A stretch of DNA of 64,000 bases from Komagataeibacter nataicola (GCF_003207795.1 NZ_NIRT01000006.1:62001-126000), one strand, 5' to 3'. Shown: positions 1-8,596, numbered from the stretch's first letter. Numbers and translations: made by a program. Notes: generated by a model not told the origin, from the letters alone.

Positions 1-657
1 ACGGCCCCTGCGGCAACGCAGGTCGCCCCCGTGTTTGACCTCGCTCCGCTGCCTGTCACGAGCGGGCAGCTCGTGCAGTACATCCTCAGCCCGGCAGGGC
101 AGATCGCGGGGCTGCTGCTGGCTGATGGCACGCAGGTTTTCTGCCCGCAGGATCTTGGCGAGAACCTGCCCGCCATCGTCCGGCCGGGCGAGCAGGTTTC
201 TGTCAACGGGCTCAAGGGCATTGGCCGCCCCATCGTGCGCGCCTATGCCATAACCGGCCCGCGCGGGCAGCGTATTGCCGATGTGCGCCCCGCAAATGCG
301 CCCGCACCCTATGATTCGCCCTCCATCGGCCCCGACGTGCCGGTGGATGGCACCGTGCTCGCCCCGCTCTATGACATGCAGGGCAGGGTGCAGGGCGCCA
401 TCATGCGCGATCATAGCGTCGTGTATGTGGGCGAGACCAACGCCACCCGGCTTGCTGCCTGGCTCAAACCGGGTGCCAGCCTGCACGCCATTGGCATTGG
501 CGTGAGCGGGGAGCGCGGCACCGCCATCAACGCGCGTGAGATCGGGCCGGACGTGAACCAGGCCATTCACATCGAGCCCGCCGATGCGCCGCCGCCGGGG
601 GCTTTTCCCGGCAGCGCGGGTTATGACGTGATTCCAGGCAGTGCCACGGCGCAATAA
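1..657 (+). CDS. Hypothetical secreted-type protein with a duplicated domain (5' end outside window)
   Basis: The reading frame is open from the first base, so the true start lies upstream; a GTG at 31 is only an internal possibility. I do not recognise a named family. Two segments of about 65 residues resemble each other. Counted from the GTG, they are roughly residues 10-75 and 105-168, each with the pattern GQ(I/V)-G-hydrophobic, then a (R/K)PG turn and a run ending in an A-I-T or A-R-E-I strand. This looks like a tandem beta-rich fold, perhaps OB-like. The C-terminus is rich in Pro, Gly and Ala. A terminator follows, so the gene is separate from the atp operon. No function can be assigned. 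Confidence 0.6.
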   Translation, partial: TAPAATQVAPVFDLAPLPVTSGQLVQYILSPAGQIAGLLLADGTQVFCPQDLGENLPAIVRPGEQVSVNGLKGIGRPIVRAYAITGPRGQRIADVRPANAPAPYDSPSIGPDVPVDGTVLAPLYDMQGRVQGAIMRDHSVVYVGETNATRLAAWLKPGASLHAIGIGVSGERGTAINAREIGPDVNQAIHIEPADAPPPGAFPGSAGYDVIPGSATAQ

Positions 658-691
658 GGGTGCGGCAAACGCACAGCCGATAAAAAAGATG

Positions 692-720
692 CGGGGGGAA
701 ACGCTTTGTTTGCCCCCCTT
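692..720 (+). terminator. Rho-independent-like hairpin after the first gene
   Basis: A run of G followed by AAAC pairs with GTTT(G) followed by a run of C, with a short loop and a weak T-rich tail. It lies between the stop at 657 and the atp promoter. Confidence 0.5.
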
Positions 721-723
721 TGC

Positions 724-752
724 TTGACAGGTTATTGCAGCCCCGTTAGCTA
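724..752 (+). promoter_or_regulatory. Candidate sigma-70 promoter for the F0 operon
   Basis: A perfect -35 hexamer TTGACA (724-729) is followed after 17 bases by TAGCTA (747-752), a weak -10. It sits 30 bases before the GTG start of atpI and just after a terminator-like hairpin. Confidence 0.45.
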
Positions 753-781
753 CCGCCTGCACCCTCAAGGAGGTGCGAGAA

Positions 782-1123
782 GTGGATAAGGATAACGATC
801 CTTCCGGCGAGTCCTTCAACCGGCGACTGGAAGCGGCCCGCGAGCGCATGAAGCCCCGCGTCACCGCTGAACGCGATACGGGGGGGACAATGTCCGACCT
901 GGGCCTGGTCATCCGGTCTGGAACGGAACTGGTGTCGGCTCTTGTGGTCGGGGTTGGCATTGGCTGGGGTCTTGACCACTGGCTGGGCACAAAGCCCTGG
1001 TTCCTCATCGTCTTTTCGCTTCTTGGCGGTGTGGCAGGTGTACTTAATGTCTGGCGTCTTGTCAGGCCCGATGCCATAAGCACTAAGGCAGACGGGCCGG
1101 ATGGCGGCTCCGGACGGTTATAG
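782..1123 (+). CDS. atpI: ATP synthase accessory protein I (AtpI/AtpZ type)
   Basis: This is a small membrane protein of about 113 residues, first in the F0 cluster. AtpI helps assemble the c-ring and may act in Mg2+ supply. The N-terminal third is charged and cytoplasmic. Two hydrophobic helices follow (around V-S-A-L-V-V-G-V-G and F-L-I-V-F-S-L-L-G-G), separated by the G-W-G-L-D-H-W motif typical of the family. I chose the GTG at 782 because AAGGAGG (767-773) is 8 bases upstream; the GTG at 773 would overlap that site. It is followed by atpB after 12 bases. Confidence 0.85.
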   Translation: MDKDNDPSGESFNRRLEAARERMKPRVTAERDTGGTMSDLGLVIRSGTELVSALVVGVGIGWGLDHWLGTKPWFLIVFSLLGGVAGVLNVWRLVRPDAISTKADGPDGGSGRL

Positions 1124-1135
1124 GGAAGAACGAAG

Positions 1136-1885
1136 TTGGCGGCCGGATCATCTATCGACGCGCTCGGTCAGTTCGAGCTCCATCCAGTTCTGGGTGCATT
1201 GGGCGAATCCCTGCGGTTCAGCCAGTCCCCCATGATGATGATTGTCGCCGCCTTGCTGGTTCTGGCGTTCCTGTACGTGGGCATGCGGCCTGCTGCAGTG
1301 GTGCCGGGTCGCCTGCAGGCCGCAGCCGAGATGTGCTACGATTTCATCTACAACATGGCGGTCGATACGATCGGCGTAGAGGGCAAGGCCTTCTTCCCCT
1401 TCGTGTTTACGCTGTTCTTCTTCATTCTGGCCGGTAACTACCTTGGCCTGCTGCCTTTCTCCTTCGCCTTCACCAGCCATATCGCCGTGACCCTGGCGCT
1501 GGCGCTGATGGTGTTCTGTCTCTCGATCATCGTATCGCTCAAGGTGCAGGGGGCGAAGTTCTTCGCCCACTTCATGCCCGCGGGCGCGCCCAAGGCGCTG
1601 GCCCCGCTGCTGATCCCGATCGAGATCCTTTCTTTTCTTTCGCGTCCCGTGAGCCTGTCGATCCGTCTGTTCGCCAACATGGTGGCTGGTCACGTGATGT
1701 TCGATATGTTTGCCGCCTTCACGATCATGCTGGCCGGTCTGGGCTTCTTCGGTGATATCATCGCCGTTGGTCCCGTGGTCATCAATATCGCGCTGATGGC
1801 ACTCGAATTGCTGGTTGGTGCCTTGCAGGCCTATGTGTTTGCAATCCTGACCTGCATCTATCTGAGGGAGGCGGTGGCCCACTAA
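1136..1885 (+). CDS. atpB: F0F1 ATP synthase subunit a
   Basis: Subunit a forms the two proton half-channels next to the c-ring in the inner membrane. The 249 residues contain five to six transmembrane helices. The essential arginine is visible as R177 in SLSIRLFANMVAGH, and the C-terminal ELLVGALQAYVFAIL helix is characteristic. The start is an unusual TTG, preceded by AGGGAAG about 8 bases upstream; no in-frame ATG occurs before the conserved N-terminus. It lies between atpI and atpE. Confidence 0.95.
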   Translation: MAAGSSIDALGQFELHPVLGALGESLRFSQSPMMMIVAALLVLAFLYVGMRPAAVVPGRLQAAAEMCYDFIYNMAVDTIGVEGKAFFPFVFTLFFFILAGNYLGLLPFSFAFTSHIAVTLALALMVFCLSIIVSLKVQGAKFFAHFMPAGAPKALAPLLIPIEILSFLSRPVSLSIRLFANMVAGHVMFDMFAAFTIMLAGLGFFGDIIAVGPVVINIALMALELLVGALQAYVFAILTCIYLREAVAH

Positions 1886-1945
1886 CAGGCCGCATCCGCT
1901 TCCATCTATTTCAATCCAGAACGTCTGAAACAAGGAAAACAAGAC

Positions 1946-2170
1946 ATGGATATCGCAGCAGCCCGTGAAATTGGTGCCGGTATCGCCGTTATCGCCCTCG
2001 CTGGCGTTGGCATTGGCCTGGGTAACATCTTCTCTACGCTGGTCAGCAGCATCGCGCGCAACCCGTCCGCACGCCCGCACGTGTTCGGCCTTGGCATGCT
2101 GGGCTTCGCCCTGACGGAAGCCGTGGCCCTGTATGCGCTGCTGATCGCGTTCCTGATCCTGTTCGTCTGA
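1946..2170 (+). CDS. atpE: F0F1 ATP synthase subunit c
   Basis: This 74-residue hairpin of two transmembrane helices forms the rotor ring. Helix 1 carries the glycine-rich pattern [17 protein letters not shown]. The loop has the conserved RNP motif (R38-N39-P40). Helix 2 carries the proton-binding carboxylate at E58 (ALTEAVALY). AAGGAA lies about 10 bases before the ATG. The residues around E58 look like a proton-type, not a Na+-type, c subunit; that is inference from the motif. Confidence 0.96.
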   Translation: MDIAAAREIGAGIAVIALAGVGIGLGNIFSTLVSSIARNPSARPHVFGLGMLGFALTEAVALYALLIAFLILFV

Positions 2171-2186
2171 TACGCTGGAGGCGAAC

Positions 2187-2801
2187 ATGGCGCGCGCCGT
2201 GATGTATAACAACATCCGAAGGGCGAAGTCTTTTCTGGCTTCGTCCGCGCTGGCTCTGCCGCTGATGGCCATGGCAGCTCCTGGCGCGCGCGCCGAGGGC
2301 ATGCCCCAGCTTGATTTTGGCAATCCTTATGTCATCGGTCAGGTGATATGGGGCGCTGGCATTTTTCTGGTTCTCTACCTGCTGCTGAGCCGTTCGGCCC
2401 TGCCCAAGGTGGAGAAGGTTCTCTCGCTGCGTCGTCAGACCATCGAGACCGACCTTGGCATCGCGCACAAGGCCAAGACCCGCGCTGATGAAGCCGTGGC
2501 CGACCTGCATGCCGCACGCCGCAAGGCGCTGGCTGATGCACAGGCCAATGTGGACAAGGTTGTCGAGGAGGCCCGTCTGGCCGCCGCCCGGCAGACCGAG
2601 GAAATGAACGCACGCCTTGCCGCCGAGATCAGTGACGCCGAGACCCGCATCGCGCAGGCCCGGACACAGGCACTGGCATCCGTTCGCGAGATTTCCACAA
2701 ACACGGCGGAAACGCTGATCAATCAGTTATCTGGCATTGCCGCCCCGGCCGATTTCGTGACGGCAAAGGTCGGTTCTGCTGCGGCAGCACGTGGTCTCTG
2801 A
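2187..2801 (+). CDS. atpF': F0F1 ATP synthase subunit b'
   Basis: This is one of two non-identical b-type stator subunits, as usual in alphaproteobacteria. It has 204 residues: a signal-like hydrophobic stretch (about 17-36) ending in ARA, a second hydrophobic membrane anchor (about 50-66), then a long charged coiled coil rich in A, R and E that reaches up to F1. GGAGG lies 6-7 bases before the ATG. The long N-terminal extension before the anchor suggests an N-out precursor or a cleaved leader; which of these cannot be told from sequence alone. Confidence 0.9.
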   Translation: MARAVMYNNIRRAKSFLASSALALPLMAMAAPGARAEGMPQLDFGNPYVIGQVIWGAGIFLVLYLLLSRSALPKVEKVLSLRRQTIETDLGIAHKAKTRADEAVADLHAARRKALADAQANVDKVVEEARLAAARQTEEMNARLAAEISDAETRIAQARTQALASVREISTNTAETLINQLSGIAAPADFVTAKVGSAAAARGL

Positions 2802-2831
2802 CCCGCTGCCCAAGACAGACAGGTCATAATC

Positions 2832-3326
2832 ATGTTTCATGATCCCCGTTTCTGGTCGGCTGTTGCCTTTGTCCTGTTTTTCGTCCTGTTCGGGCGTTCA
2901 CTGTGGAAGCCCCTGGTGAGCGCGCTGGACGGGCGGGCAGAGCGCATCCGTGCCGAGCTTGATGAGGCCGCGCGCCTGCGCCGCGAGGCCGAGCAGATGC
3001 TGGAGGACGCAACGCGCGACCGCGAGGCGGCACTGGCCGAAGCCAAGGAACTGGTCGAGCACTCCCTGCGTGAAGCCGCGAACATTGCGGAAAAAGCCCG
3101 CAAGGATGCCGAGGATATTGCCGCACGGCGTGAGCAGATGGCCAAGGACCGCATTGCCTCGGCCGAGCGTTCCGCCCTGCGCGAAGTGCGCGAGACGGCG
3201 GTTGACATCGCCATCCAGGCTGCCCGCGAGACGCTGGCTGCAAGCCTGCCTGCGGATGCCGATGGCAAGATCATCGACAGGGCGATCGGTGATCTGCCGA
3301 CGGCCCTTTCCCAGCGCGCTGCCTGA
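2832..3326 (+). CDS. atpF: F0F1 ATP synthase subunit b
   Basis: This is the second stator subunit, 164 residues. An N-terminal helix (about 6-24, FWSAVAFVLFFVLFG) anchors it in the membrane. The rest is a continuous charged coiled coil with many Ala/Glu/Arg heptads (DEAARLRREAEQMLEDATRD). It follows b' after 30 bases. The F1 genes do not follow; they are expected elsewhere, as in other Alphaproteobacteria. Confidence 0.93.
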   Translation: MFHDPRFWSAVAFVLFFVLFGRSLWKPLVSALDGRAERIRAELDEAARLRREAEQMLEDATRDREAALAEAKELVEHSLREAANIAEKARKDAEDIAARREQMAKDRIASAERSALREVRETAVDIAIQAARETLAASLPADADGKIIDRAIGDLPTALSQRAA

Positions 3327-3347
3327 TTGCCTTTGCAGCCGCCTGTC

Positions 3348-4103
3348 ATGCAGGACAGCGATAACGGGGCGTCTTCACGCCCCGTTTTGTCCATTATTGC
3401 CGCCGTGCTGAACGAGAGCGGCAACCTCCGCCCGTTATGCCAGGAAATCGCGGCCGTACTCGACCGCCTGCCCCCGGCTGAAATCATCTTTGTCGATGAT
3501 GGCAGCACGGATGGCACAGTGGCGGAGCTTGAAGCGGTCAGACGCGATGGCATCCTGCCGCAACTGCGGATTCTCAGCCATGAAGCCGTTTACGGCAAAT
3601 CCGCCGGACTGCGTACGGGCATTGAAGCCGCGCGGGGGGAATGGGTCATTCTGCTTGATGGCGATGGGCAGGATAACCCCATCGATTTCATCAACATGAT
3701 GGCGCTGTGCCAGCAGGCCAGCGGGCGCGCGCCCCTGGTGGTGGGCGTGCGCACCAAGCGGCGTGATACCCTGTCACGCAGGCTGGCGTCGCGTTTTGCC
3801 AATGGCCTGCGTCGTCACCTGCTTGATGATGGCTGCCCCGATACGGGGGCCTCGCTCAAGGCGTTCCGGCGGGAAGATTTCCTGCCATTGCCGCAATTCG
3901 AGGGGCTGCACCGTTTTCTGCCTGCCCTGATGGGGCAGCGCGGCGTACCGCTGGTGTGCATGCCGGTACATCATCGCAACCGGCTGCATGGTTCCTCCAA
4001 ATACACCAATTTCAACCGGGCGATTGTTGGCATCCGCGATATACTGGGTGTCATGTGGCTCAATAACCGCGCCAGGATACCGAAACGCGTTATCGAACGC
4101 TGA
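3348..4103 (+). CDS. Family 2 glycosyltransferase (ArnC/DPM1-like)
   Basis: The protein resembles enzymes that transfer a nucleotide sugar to a polyprenyl phosphate. With an ATG start at 3348, the acceptor-loop motif DDGSTDGT is at 50-57 and the metal-binding LDGDGQD is at 103-109. It has about 250 residues and no C-terminal membrane helices, unlike GtrB/ArnC proper, so it may be peripheral. A TTG directly after the atpF stop (3327) is another possible start; neither has a clear ribosome site. The next gene encodes an ArnT-like membrane transferase, so the two probably make and use a lipid-linked sugar to modify lipid A or another surface glycan. The sugar is not known. Confidence 0.82.
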   Translation: MQDSDNGASSRPVLSIIAAVLNESGNLRPLCQEIAAVLDRLPPAEIIFVDDGSTDGTVAELEAVRRDGILPQLRILSHEAVYGKSAGLRTGIEAARGEWVILLDGDGQDNPIDFINMMALCQQASGRAPLVVGVRTKRRDTLSRRLASRFANGLRRHLLDDGCPDTGASLKAFRREDFLPLPQFEGLHRFLPALMGQRGVPLVCMPVHHRNRLHGSSKYTNFNRAIVGIRDILGVMWLNNRARIPKRVIER

Positions 4104-4115
4104 AGGGACCGTGCC

Positions 4116-5786
4116 ATGACGCGCCTGACACTGCGCCATTATGTTTTTGTGGCGCTGTCCGTGTTTGTCCTGTTCCTGCCCGGGCGGGCCTCGCTGCCGC
4201 CGCTGGACCGTGATGAACCCCGCTACATGGAAGCTACGGCCCAGATGCTGCATAGCGGCAATTATGTCGACGTGCGGTTTCTTGATCAGCCCCGCTATCT
4301 TCAGCCCGCGGGCATTTACTGGCTGGAGGCCGCTGCCGTAAGGCTGACTGGCATGGAGGGCCGCCACGCCACCTGGCCCTACCGGATTCCCTCGCTACTG
4401 GCCGTAACGGCTGCCGCTGTGCTGACTGCATGGATCGGCGCTGCCCTGTTTGGCCCGCAATGTGGCCTGCTGGCGGCAGCGCTGCTGGCGGTCTCGGTGC
4501 TGATGACAGCCGAAGGCCGCATGGCCACCATTGACACCACCCTGCTTCTGTTCGTGCTGCTGGCGCAATGCGGACTGTTGCGCGCCTATCTTGACCGCGA
4601 ACGCGATCTGGCAACACCGCTGGCGGCGGCCCTGTTGTATTGGGTCGCGCTGGGTTGTGGGCTCATGCTCAAGGGGCCGGTGGTGCTGATTCCCGGCTTT
4701 GGCACGCTGCTGGCCCTGGCGGTGGTGGAGCGGCGCATTGACTGGTGGCGCCGCCTGCGCCCGGCCTGGGGCTGGCTGCTCATGCTGGCCATCGTGCTGC
4801 CGTGGTGCATTGCCATCGGGGTTGTCAGCCACGGTGATTTCTTCTCGCGCTCGGTAGGACGCAATTTTCTGGGCAAGGTCGCGAGCGGGCAGGAAACGCA
4901 TGGTCTGCCGCCGGGCTATCATCTGGCCGTGTTTGCCCTTGCCTTCTGGCCCGGCTCGCTTTTTGCCGCCATGAGCCTACCCTTTGTGTGGGCGCAGCGT
5001 TTTCAGCCGCATGTGCGCTACCTGCTGTGCTGGATCGTGCCGCACTGGCTGGTGTTCGAGGCCATTGCGACCAAACTGCCGCATTATGTGCTGCCGACCT
5101 ATCCGGCTATTGCGATCCTGACGGCTGCCGCCGTGGTCTCTTTTCCCACGGAGTGGGCATGGCCACGCGCCTTGTGGGCACGCGGCCTGCTCGCAGCCTA
5201 TGCGCTGATCTGGTTTACGGTCGGTTCCATACTGGCCTTTGCCGGGCCGGTGCTGCTGTGGCGCATGGAAGGCACGCTGTCACCCGCCGCCATGCTGATT
5301 CCGGTGGGCGCGCTACCGGTGCTGGGGCTGTCGGCCTATCTCATTTTGCATCGCGAGGTGCTGCGGGCGGTCATGGCGGCGGTTGCCACGGCGGTCATCA
5401 TCCATGTCGGGCTGTTTACAACCGTCATTCCGCGCCTGCAGACCATATGGCTCAGCCCGCGCCTGGCCGCCATGGTGGATACCCACCGCCGCTGCGGAAG
5501 CGAGAGCATTATCGCCTCGACATCGGATTCCGAGCCCAGCCTTGTCTTTCTGTTGGGTGAAAATACCCGGTTGATCAGCCCCACGGCGGCGGCTGATTTC
5601 CTGCAGCAGAACCAGAAATGCGGCATGGTTCTGGTGGGCGCGCGTGAACTTGCGGCCTTCAGTACCCGCGCGCTGCAAGATGGCCTGGACCTGCATGAAC
5701 TCGGGCAGCAGACGGGGCTGAATTATTCAACTGGCAAACATCTGGAAATCGGGCTGTATGTGGTGATGCCGCCTACGGCACCGTAA
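4116..5786 (+). CDS. ArnT-like membrane glycosyltransferase (GT83 family)
   Basis: The product has 556 residues with about a dozen hydrophobic helices and a periplasmic C-terminal part. The motif LDRDEPRY (30-37) in the first periplasmic loop matches the catalytic DE-containing loop of ArnT and related GT-C enzymes, which move a sugar from undecaprenyl phosphate to lipid A. It begins 12 bases after the family 2 transferase stop. The whole run from atpI may be one transcript, ended by the strong palindrome at 5792-5841. The acceptor and sugar are inference. Confidence 0.82.
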   Translation: MTRLTLRHYVFVALSVFVLFLPGRASLPPLDRDEPRYMEATAQMLHSGNYVDVRFLDQPRYLQPAGIYWLEAAAVRLTGMEGRHATWPYRIPSLLAVTAAAVLTAWIGAALFGPQCGLLAAALLAVSVLMTAEGRMATIDTTLLLFVLLAQCGLLRAYLDRERDLATPLAAALLYWVALGCGLMLKGPVVLIPGFGTLLALAVVERRIDWWRRLRPAWGWLLMLAIVLPWCIAIGVVSHGDFFSRSVGRNFLGKVASGQETHGLPPGYHLAVFALAFWPGSLFAAMSLPFVWAQRFQPHVRYLLCWIVPHWLVFEAIATKLPHYVLPTYPAIAILTAAAVVSFPTEWAWPRALWARGLLAAYALIWFTVGSILAFAGPVLLWRMEGTLSPAAMLIPVGALPVLGLSAYLILHREVLRAVMAAVATAVIIHVGLFTTVIPRLQTIWLSPRLAAMVDTHRRCGSESIIASTSDSEPSLVFLLGENTRLISPTAAADFLQQNQKCGMVLVGARELAAFSTRALQDGLDLHELGQQTGLNYSTGKHLEIGLYVVMPPTAP

Positions 5787-5791
5787 TAAAT

Positions 5792-5841
5792 AAAAGTTTT
5801 GGGTGCTGCCTTTTTCAAAAAAGATAGCACCCAAAACTTTT
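5792..5841 (+). terminator. Bidirectional terminator; short member of the dispersed repeat family
   Basis: A perfect 16-base inverted repeat (AAAAGTTTTGGGTGCT at 5792-5807 with its complement at 5826-5841) encloses a CTTTTT/AAAAAG hairpin. It ends in T and lies between two convergent genes. The outer arms share the AAAAGTTTT(T)GGGTGC core of the dispersed repeat but lack the second internal hairpin. Confidence 0.8.
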
Positions 5842-5934
5842 TACACTTCAGAACTTTTTGCTTCAGGCATCATTACAAAAAAGGCGCTGCGCGGGATCTG
5901 CCCGGCAGTGCCTTCTGTTCTGTAAGCTCCCTGC

Positions 5935-7707
5935 TCAGAACAGCAGGATCATACCGCCCGAGGCGCTGTTGTCGCTTTCCTTGTAGGGGCCGTGGGCTGC
6001 GGAACTGGTATGGGCGTATTCGGCCACCAGGTTCAGCCAGTCGGTCATCTTGTAGTAGGCGGCACCCACTTCGGATTCATTGCGGCGCACGAGATCGGGG
6101 TCTTTCTCGCCCGGTGCCAGATACAGGTTACTGACACCATAGCTGCCTACGAGTTTGAACTTCTTGGTGAAGTTATACATCATCTGGACATAGTAGCCTT
6201 CCGATGCGCGCTTGCGGCCGTTACTGGCCACGCCATCAAAGAACAGGCCGGTCGTGCCAAGGCCGCTGCCGCGATAGTAGTAGCCCACAAACTGCGCCGG
6301 GCCATAGGTCAGCTTCGTGCCGATTTCGCCCGCTTCCGCCGTGACACCATGCTTCTGGCCCGGAATGACGGAAACATCCGCAGTACTGGTAGTAGAGTAG
6401 GGAAATGCCGTTACGCCATCTGCTTCAAGCAATTGGGTGGTGACCGTTGTCGTCTTGCTGACCGTCAGGTCCTGCTGGTGCTGCGTCAGGAAGCTGGCCC
6501 AGATGCGGGCACTCAGGCCGCCAATCTTGAAGTCATATGTCACCTTGCCCTGGATCATGGGCGAGCTGTGCTGCGTGGAGGCTGCCGAATAGGCATTGCC
6601 ATTGCCATCCGCGCCCGAGAAATCGAACTCATCAAGCGGCTGCAGGATGCCGATCGTGCCCTGGAAGCCCTTGATGGTGGGCGACTGGTAGGAAATCTGC
6701 GGAATCCAGTCGGCATAGACATAACCAACGCCAATACGGCCAAGCGAGGTGTTGCCCGGCGCCGAGTTGCTGCCGGTCGAGCCCACGCTGAGCAGCGTGG
6801 CGTCATCAAGGATGGCGTCGCCACCAAAGATGCCAAGGTCACGACCAATCTTGAACGTGCCCCATTTCTTGTTGCCCGCCGTCACGTAAACCTGACGAAA
6901 ATCGATGCCGGCCGTGCCAAGGCCCACCGGGCTGCCGCCGGTATTGGCGTTGAAGGCGCCGTTCTTGGCATTGTTGATGCCGGGATACATGCCCATCACG
7001 GCGGCAAGGTCGATGCCGTTCTGCGTGGTCGAAAGCTTGAGAATCAGGCCTGCGGGCAGCAGGCCGTTACGCAGCGCCGAGGAATCGAACCCGCTCGACC
7101 CCGTCGAGACACCACCAGCCACCGGCATGCCGCCAGCAGGGCTGTTATAGGTATAGAAACCGTTGATGAAGCCCGACAGGTTGATGTCGATCGGCCCGGC
7201 CTTGAAGGTCAGGCCCTTGCCGGGCACGTATTTTTCCATCCGCACAAGCGACATGCCGCCGCCAAGGCCCATGGAATGCTGGGCGGCAAGCCAGGTGGAC
7301 TCGGCCGAGGCCGCACTGGCCTGCGCACTGGCCGCCGCCTGCTGCGCCTGGGCGAGCACATAGTCGGGGTCCATGCCGTTGCCGCCAATCTCGATCTGGC
7401 CGGGGGGTTGAACCGCCTGGCCCATTGCGGTGCGCATGGGCGCATGGGCGGCTGTCGTGCCCATGTGGCGCGCGGCGGGCACGTATTGCTGCGTGCGGGC
7501 GGCACTGGTCGCGGCCTCGTGCACATGTTGCAGGTGATGGGCGAGCAGGCCACGATATTCACCCTGCGTCAGGCTGCCCTTCGCCTTCAGGATATCGAGA
7601 AGTTCACTATAATCGTCAGCCCATGCCTCATCGACGCAGGCAAGCGACGCCCCCCCGCTTGCCATAACAACCACCGCGCCAATACGCGCCAATTTTCCTG
7701 CCGACAT
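5935..7707 (-). CDS. Outer membrane porin, DcaP-like
   Basis: The 590-residue product has a signal peptide (MSAGKLARIGAVVVMASGG..., cleaved near A-W-A-D) and a helical, Gln/Ala-rich N-terminal region that may form a periplasmic coiled coil. A beta-barrel follows, beginning near IDINLSGFINGFYTY and ending in the terminal Phe (GGMILLF) expected of outer membrane proteins. The pattern FRQVYVTAGNKKWGTFKIGR is typical of DcaP/OprP-type trimeric porins. I chose the ATG at 7707 because AGGGAG lies about 9 bases upstream and it starts the signal peptide; a longer frame to 7908 has no support. The substrate is unknown. A related porin lies at 32169-34013. Confidence 0.82.
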   Translation of the reverse strand: MSAGKLARIGAVVVMASGGASLACVDEAWADDYSELLDILKAKGSLTQGEYRGLLAHHLQHVHEAATSAARTQQYVPAARHMGTTAAHAPMRTAMGQAVQPPGQIEIGGNGMDPDYVLAQAQQAAASAQASAASAESTWLAAQHSMGLGGGMSLVRMEKYVPGKGLTFKAGPIDINLSGFINGFYTYNSPAGGMPVAGGVSTGSSGFDSSALRNGLLPAGLILKLSTTQNGIDLAAVMGMYPGINNAKNGAFNANTGGSPVGLGTAGIDFRQVYVTAGNKKWGTFKIGRDLGIFGGDAILDDATLLSVGSTGSNSAPGNTSLGRIGVGYVYADWIPQISYQSPTIKGFQGTIGILQPLDEFDFSGADGNGNAYSAASTQHSSPMIQGKVTYDFKIGGLSARIWASFLTQHQQDLTVSKTTTVTTQLLEADGVTAFPYSTTSTADVSVIPGQKHGVTAEAGEIGTKLTYGPAQFVGYYYRGSGLGTTGLFFDGVASNGRKRASEGYYVQMMYNFTKKFKLVGSYGVSNLYLAPGEKDPDLVRRNESEVGAAYYKMTDWLNLVAEYAHTSSAAHGPYKESDNSASGGMILLF

Positions 7708-8187
7708 AGTATTAAACTCCCTATGCGCATTCCTGTTGTATAAAACCCGGCGGGTCAATGGCCCCCCCTGGCTGTGGCAGGGGGCAGGGCAGGCGTGGCA
7801 GGGCGCAGGAGCGTGCAGGGATTTCTCCCCCCATGGTGGGAGGAAGGGCGCGCGCAGGACAGGTTCCGTTATGGATTCGTTGGTTAATCTTCCTTTTTTT
7901 TCATGCAATGTTCAAAAAATGGTCATAACGGAACACATGTGCGTTTTGGGTCTTGTGGTGTGCGACAAGGCAGTACGTCATGATGCCCGGTGGACTGGAA
8001 CAGTCCGGTTTCGCAAGGAGCGCAAAGATCCATCAAACAATCGTGTGCGGCTCAATTCGTGGTTTATGTTCAATAAAACGGCATGAGCAAGCCTGTTGCC
8101 ACCGCAGGAATACACAGTAGAGCCTCACAAAGCTGTGTTTGTATTTTATTAACTTAGTTCTTGACCGTATCTTCCATGCCCGCCGGT
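7708..8187. other. Intergenic region upstream of the DcaP-like porin
   Basis: No convincing gene was found in these 480 bases. Part of the stretch is AT-rich. It holds an exact 11-base inverted repeat (GTTCCGTTATG at 7863-7873, CATAACGGAAC at 7924-7934) and a small GGACTG/CAGTCC hairpin near 7991-8005. Both could be regulatory sites or untranslated RNA structure. Confidence 0.4.
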
Positions 8188-8427
8188 TCAGGCCAGCAGG
8201 GTGCGGGCCTGCCGCCAGGCCTGCTCCAGCGCCTCGACCATGGTGGGCGCGGGCGCGGTCCAGTCCTGCGGGGGCTGTCCGGGCACGTCGAGGCGCGCGT
8301 GCCAGCATTCGGTATCAGGTGCTCCGGGCAGGCGCTCGATGCTGATCCCCCAGGGGGCGGGAATGCGCGACAGCACGCGGGCCAGCCTTTTCTCGGGCGT
8401 AAGCGGCGTTGCATAATTATGGGACAT
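8188..8427 (-). CDS. Small hypothetical protein, 79 residues
   Basis: This is a soluble protein with no signal peptide or membrane helix, and I recognise no family. It has an N-terminal basic stretch, a central IPAPWGISIERLPG segment and a C-terminal amphipathic helix (MVEALEQAWRQARTLLA). AAGGAGG about 9 bases upstream of the ATG at 8427 supports the start. That ribosome site lies in a fragment of the dispersed repeat. It may be expressed alone; the neighbours are divergent or unrelated. Confidence 0.6.
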   Translation of the reverse strand: MSHNYATPLTPEKRLARVLSRIPAPWGISIERLPGAPDTECWHARLDVPGQPPQDWTAPAPTMVEALEQAWRQARTLLA

Positions 8428-8450
8428 GGGTGCCTCCTTTTTTCAAAAAG
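8424..8450 (+). repeat. Fragment of the dispersed repeat at a gene start
   Basis: The stretch reads GGGTGCC-TCC-TTTTTTCAAAAAG-CGTTC, matching the left half of the 39691-39777 copy. It covers the start codon region and ribosome site of the minus-strand gene ending at 8188. Confidence 0.55.
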
Positions 8451-8596
8451 CGTTCCCCCCAAACGTCCTTATTTGTGCAGGATGTTTGGAGAGCGGGCTT
8501 TTCAAACAGCCTTCAGGGCGCAAGTCTGCCCCTTGACGGGGCCGCGGATAACCCCAAAAAACGCACGGTTGCCCGCAGCCAAGGATATGCCTGCCC

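Noticed and set aside
1148-2323. 391-residue minus-strand frame across atpB and atpE
   Set aside because: It spans two well-supported genes and is full of Gln, His, Arg and Glu, as expected for an antisense shadow.
5992-7743. Long plus-strand reading frame opposite the DcaP-like porin gene
   Set aside because: It mirrors the porin on the other strand, has no ribosome site, and its product is rich in His, Arg and Gly with no family pattern. It is an antisense frame of GC-rich coding DNA.
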